The notes below the pieces were generated by a model. The model worked only from the letters and a program-made list of their open reading frames with translations. It was not told the origin of the DNA and ran no database searches. Below, in pieces: positions 4,448 through 5,641 of a stretch of 5,641 nt of DNA (position 1 is its first letter; each line of letters opens with the position of its first letter). The DNA is from Hyphomonadaceae bacterium (GTDB lineage Bacteria; Pseudomonadota; Alphaproteobacteria; Caulobacterales; Hyphomonadaceae). Both the position numbers and the translations under genes were made by a program. The stretch is taken from NCBI GenBank assembly GCA_030696545.1, contig JAUYSA010000284.1, positions 1 to 5,641 on the forward strand. The letters run 5' to 3'.

Positions 4448-5641
4448 TTACCGATAGCATTGCAGCAACACCGTCGAATCCCGTGCGACTTCCGCCAGAT
4501 CAACCTTGTCCATCTTCGCCACTGAGGCGCGCGGCTGGTAAGCCACGTCATTCGCTTCAAGGAAAGTCTTCAATCCCGGCAGCGCCACGCCGAAATTCAC
4601 ATTCTGCGGAATGTCGCCCACTTCATTCTGCACCGACATGGCATCCAGCTTCGACACGACCACGCCGATCACATTGCCCGACATATCAAGCACGGGCCCG
4701 CCGCTATTGCCCGGCTGCACCGGCGCAGTGAACTGGAAACGGTTCTCGTCATCGCCGATCCCCAACAGCGCCGACACCGTCCCGACAGTCACATTGATGC
4801 CCGAAGACAGAATGCCGCCCAGCGGGAAGCCCGCCACCAGCAGATCCTCCGCCAGCCGCACGCCGCGTCCGTCGCGTACCGACAGCACCGGCCCAGCCAC
4901 GTCGCCCTTCAGCAGCGCAAGGTCCTGATCGGCCTGCACGTCGAGCACCTGCAACACGTCTCCGCTTTTCAGCGTCACCCGCTTGCAGCCCTCCACCACG
5001 TGCGCGTTCGTCACGAGATAGCCCGCCGGTGCGATATAGAAGCCGGTCCCCGTGCCCGCCAGCCTGCCGACCGGATCACGCTTCGACTTGTTCGACGTCT
5101 TCGGCGCCGCCGCGGCAGGCACAGCCGCAGGCGCAGCGTCCGCCTCCGGCGCTTCAATATCCAGCCAGCTGATAAGCGCCTGCGCCGCCAGCACCGACGA
5201 TTCCATCACCAGCATGGAATTATCCAGCACCGCTTCCTCTTCGGGCAGTCCGGCCACGATCAGCGTGCGGTTCATCCGCTTTTTGAATTTCGCATCCACC
5301 GCCCATGCCGGATCGCTGAACGCATCGACATCCTCGTCGGTCAGCCCGTCCAGTACGTCGAAGATCACCGCGACCGCTTCCTCGGCGACGCCATCGGCCA
5401 TCATCTGGCTCGTGAGCACGTCAACGACAGAACCGTGCATCCCAAGCGCAGCGGCATACTCCACCGCGCTGTCGTCCCATTTATACACGTCGAGGCAGTC
5501 ATCGACTGCCGAGCCGAGCACCGCATCAGCCGCCTCGATCTGCTCCTCGGTCGCATCCGTGTTGACCAGCGCCTCGGCAATCTCGGTGATCTGGCCCGAC
5601 TGCGCGAGCACGTCATAGACGCAATACAGCTCCGCATCCCG
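4448..5641 (-). CDS. Novel two-Cys domain fused to a trypsin-like serine protease (5' end outside the window)
   Basis: The frame is open to the right edge, so the signal peptide and true start are missing; 397 residues are visible. A GTG at 5611 is internal, because it would cut off the conserved E-x2-C-V motif upstream of it (C7). Residues 1-163 are the cluster's domain: C7, C49 after 41 residues, Y53-x-W55, W113, D116, R122, G131. An Ala/Pro-rich linker follows (about 164-188). Residues about 190-365 are an HtrA/DegP-like S1 protease with an intact triad: H214 in TNAHVVEG, D240 in DLALLKG and S313 in QPGNSGGPV. There is no PDZ domain; the protein ends in a short tail with C395 three residues from the end. 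C219, just after the catalytic His, and C395 could form a disulfide. A periplasmic location is inferred from the secreted paralogues. It is probably the first visible gene of an operon with the two genes that follow it. Confidence 0.9.
   Translation of the reverse strand, partial: RDAELYCVYDVLAQSGQITEIAEALVNTDATEEQIEAADAVLGSAVDDCLDVYKWDDSAVEYAAALGMHGSVVDVLTSQMMADGVAEEAVAVIFDVLDGLTDEDVDAFSDPAWAVDAKFKKRMNRTLIVAGLPEEEAVLDNSMLVMESSVLAAQALISWLDIEAPEADAAPAAVPAAAAPKTSNKSKRDPVGRLAGTGTGFYIAPAGYLVTNAHVVEGCKRVTLKSGDVLQVLDVQADQDLALLKGDVAGPVLSVRDGRGVRLAEDLLVAGFPLGGILSSGINVTVGTVSALLGIGDDENRFQFTAPVQPGNSGGPVLDMSGNVIGVVVSKLDAMSVQNEVGDIPQNVNFGVALPGLKTFLEANDVAYQPRASVAKMDKVDLAEVARDSTVLLQCYR
5153..5641 (-). other. 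N-terminal copy 4 of the novel domain within the protease gene
   Basis: This segment encodes the protease's N-terminal domain, which aligns along its whole visible length with the stand-alone proteins at 2220-2816, 3259-3837 and 3834-4409. From its second cysteine onward the alignment to the last two needs no gaps over about 107 residues. Its presence both alone and fused shows that it is an independent folding unit of about 155-165 residues. Hydrophobic and charged residues alternate in a helical pattern and glycines are few, so a mostly alpha-helical fold is likely. Confidence 0.8.

Noticed and set aside
4410..4460. Upstream ATG at 4460 for the 191-residue protein
   Set aside because: It overlaps the protease gene's end and adds 17 non-signal residues. 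The ATG at 4409 has the better ribosome site and starts the signal peptide.
5609..5611. GTG at 5611 as the start of the protease gene
   Set aside because: The frame stays open to the window edge and the upstream codons encode the conserved E-x2-C-V motif, so the real start is outside the window.
5052..5618. Plus-strand Ser/Thr/Ala-rich frame of 188 codons
   Set aside because: The low-complexity Ser-rich product is typical of the antisense of an Ala/Asp/Glu-rich coding sequence, here the N-domain of the protease gene.

Overview
The window is GC-rich with strongly GC-biased third codon positions. Its signal peptidase I has the form common in Alphaproteobacteria: one membrane anchor and a long periplasmic part. 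I infer a chromosomal segment of an alphaproteobacterium. Hyphomonadaceae or a related Caulobacterales-type lineage is a guess that the sequence alone cannot settle. I see no RNA genes, insertion sequences, CRISPR arrays or phage genes.

Layout: almost everything is on the minus strand, so transcription runs from the right edge to the left. From the right there is (i) a 5'-truncated gene for a trypsin-like serine protease carrying a novel N-terminal domain (4448-5641); (ii) a 191-residue secreted protein (3834-4409); (iii) a 192-residue secreted protein whose GTG start overlaps the previous stop by 4 nt (3259-3837); (iv) one small membrane-protein gene on the plus strand (2960-3262), whose TAG stop overlaps the TAG of gene iii on the other strand; (v) a third secreted protein of 198 residues (2220-2816); (vi) a metallo-beta-lactamase-fold hydrolase (1051-2103); (vii) signal peptidase I, lepB (35-964).

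The notable content is a cluster of four paralogous copies of one domain that I cannot assign to a known family. Three copies are stand-alone exported proteins and the fourth is fused in front of a PDZ-less trypsin-like protease. By hand the copies align almost without gaps from the second cysteine onward. All share E-x2-C-V-x3-L near the mature N-terminus, a second cysteine 38-41 residues later, and downstream invariant G, D, L, G, W, D, R and G at fixed spacing. The pair of conserved cysteines in exported proteins suggests a disulfide-stabilised, mostly helical periplasmic or secreted domain. Close packing of the protease gene and two stand-alone genes suggests an operon. The fusion suggests, by inference only, that the stand-alone copies work with the protease or bind the same ligand.

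The left part (metallo-hydrolase and lepB) looks like ordinary housekeeping or metabolic sequence. Non-coding stretches are short (38-143 bp) and hold a few small dyads, described as low-confidence regulatory candidates.
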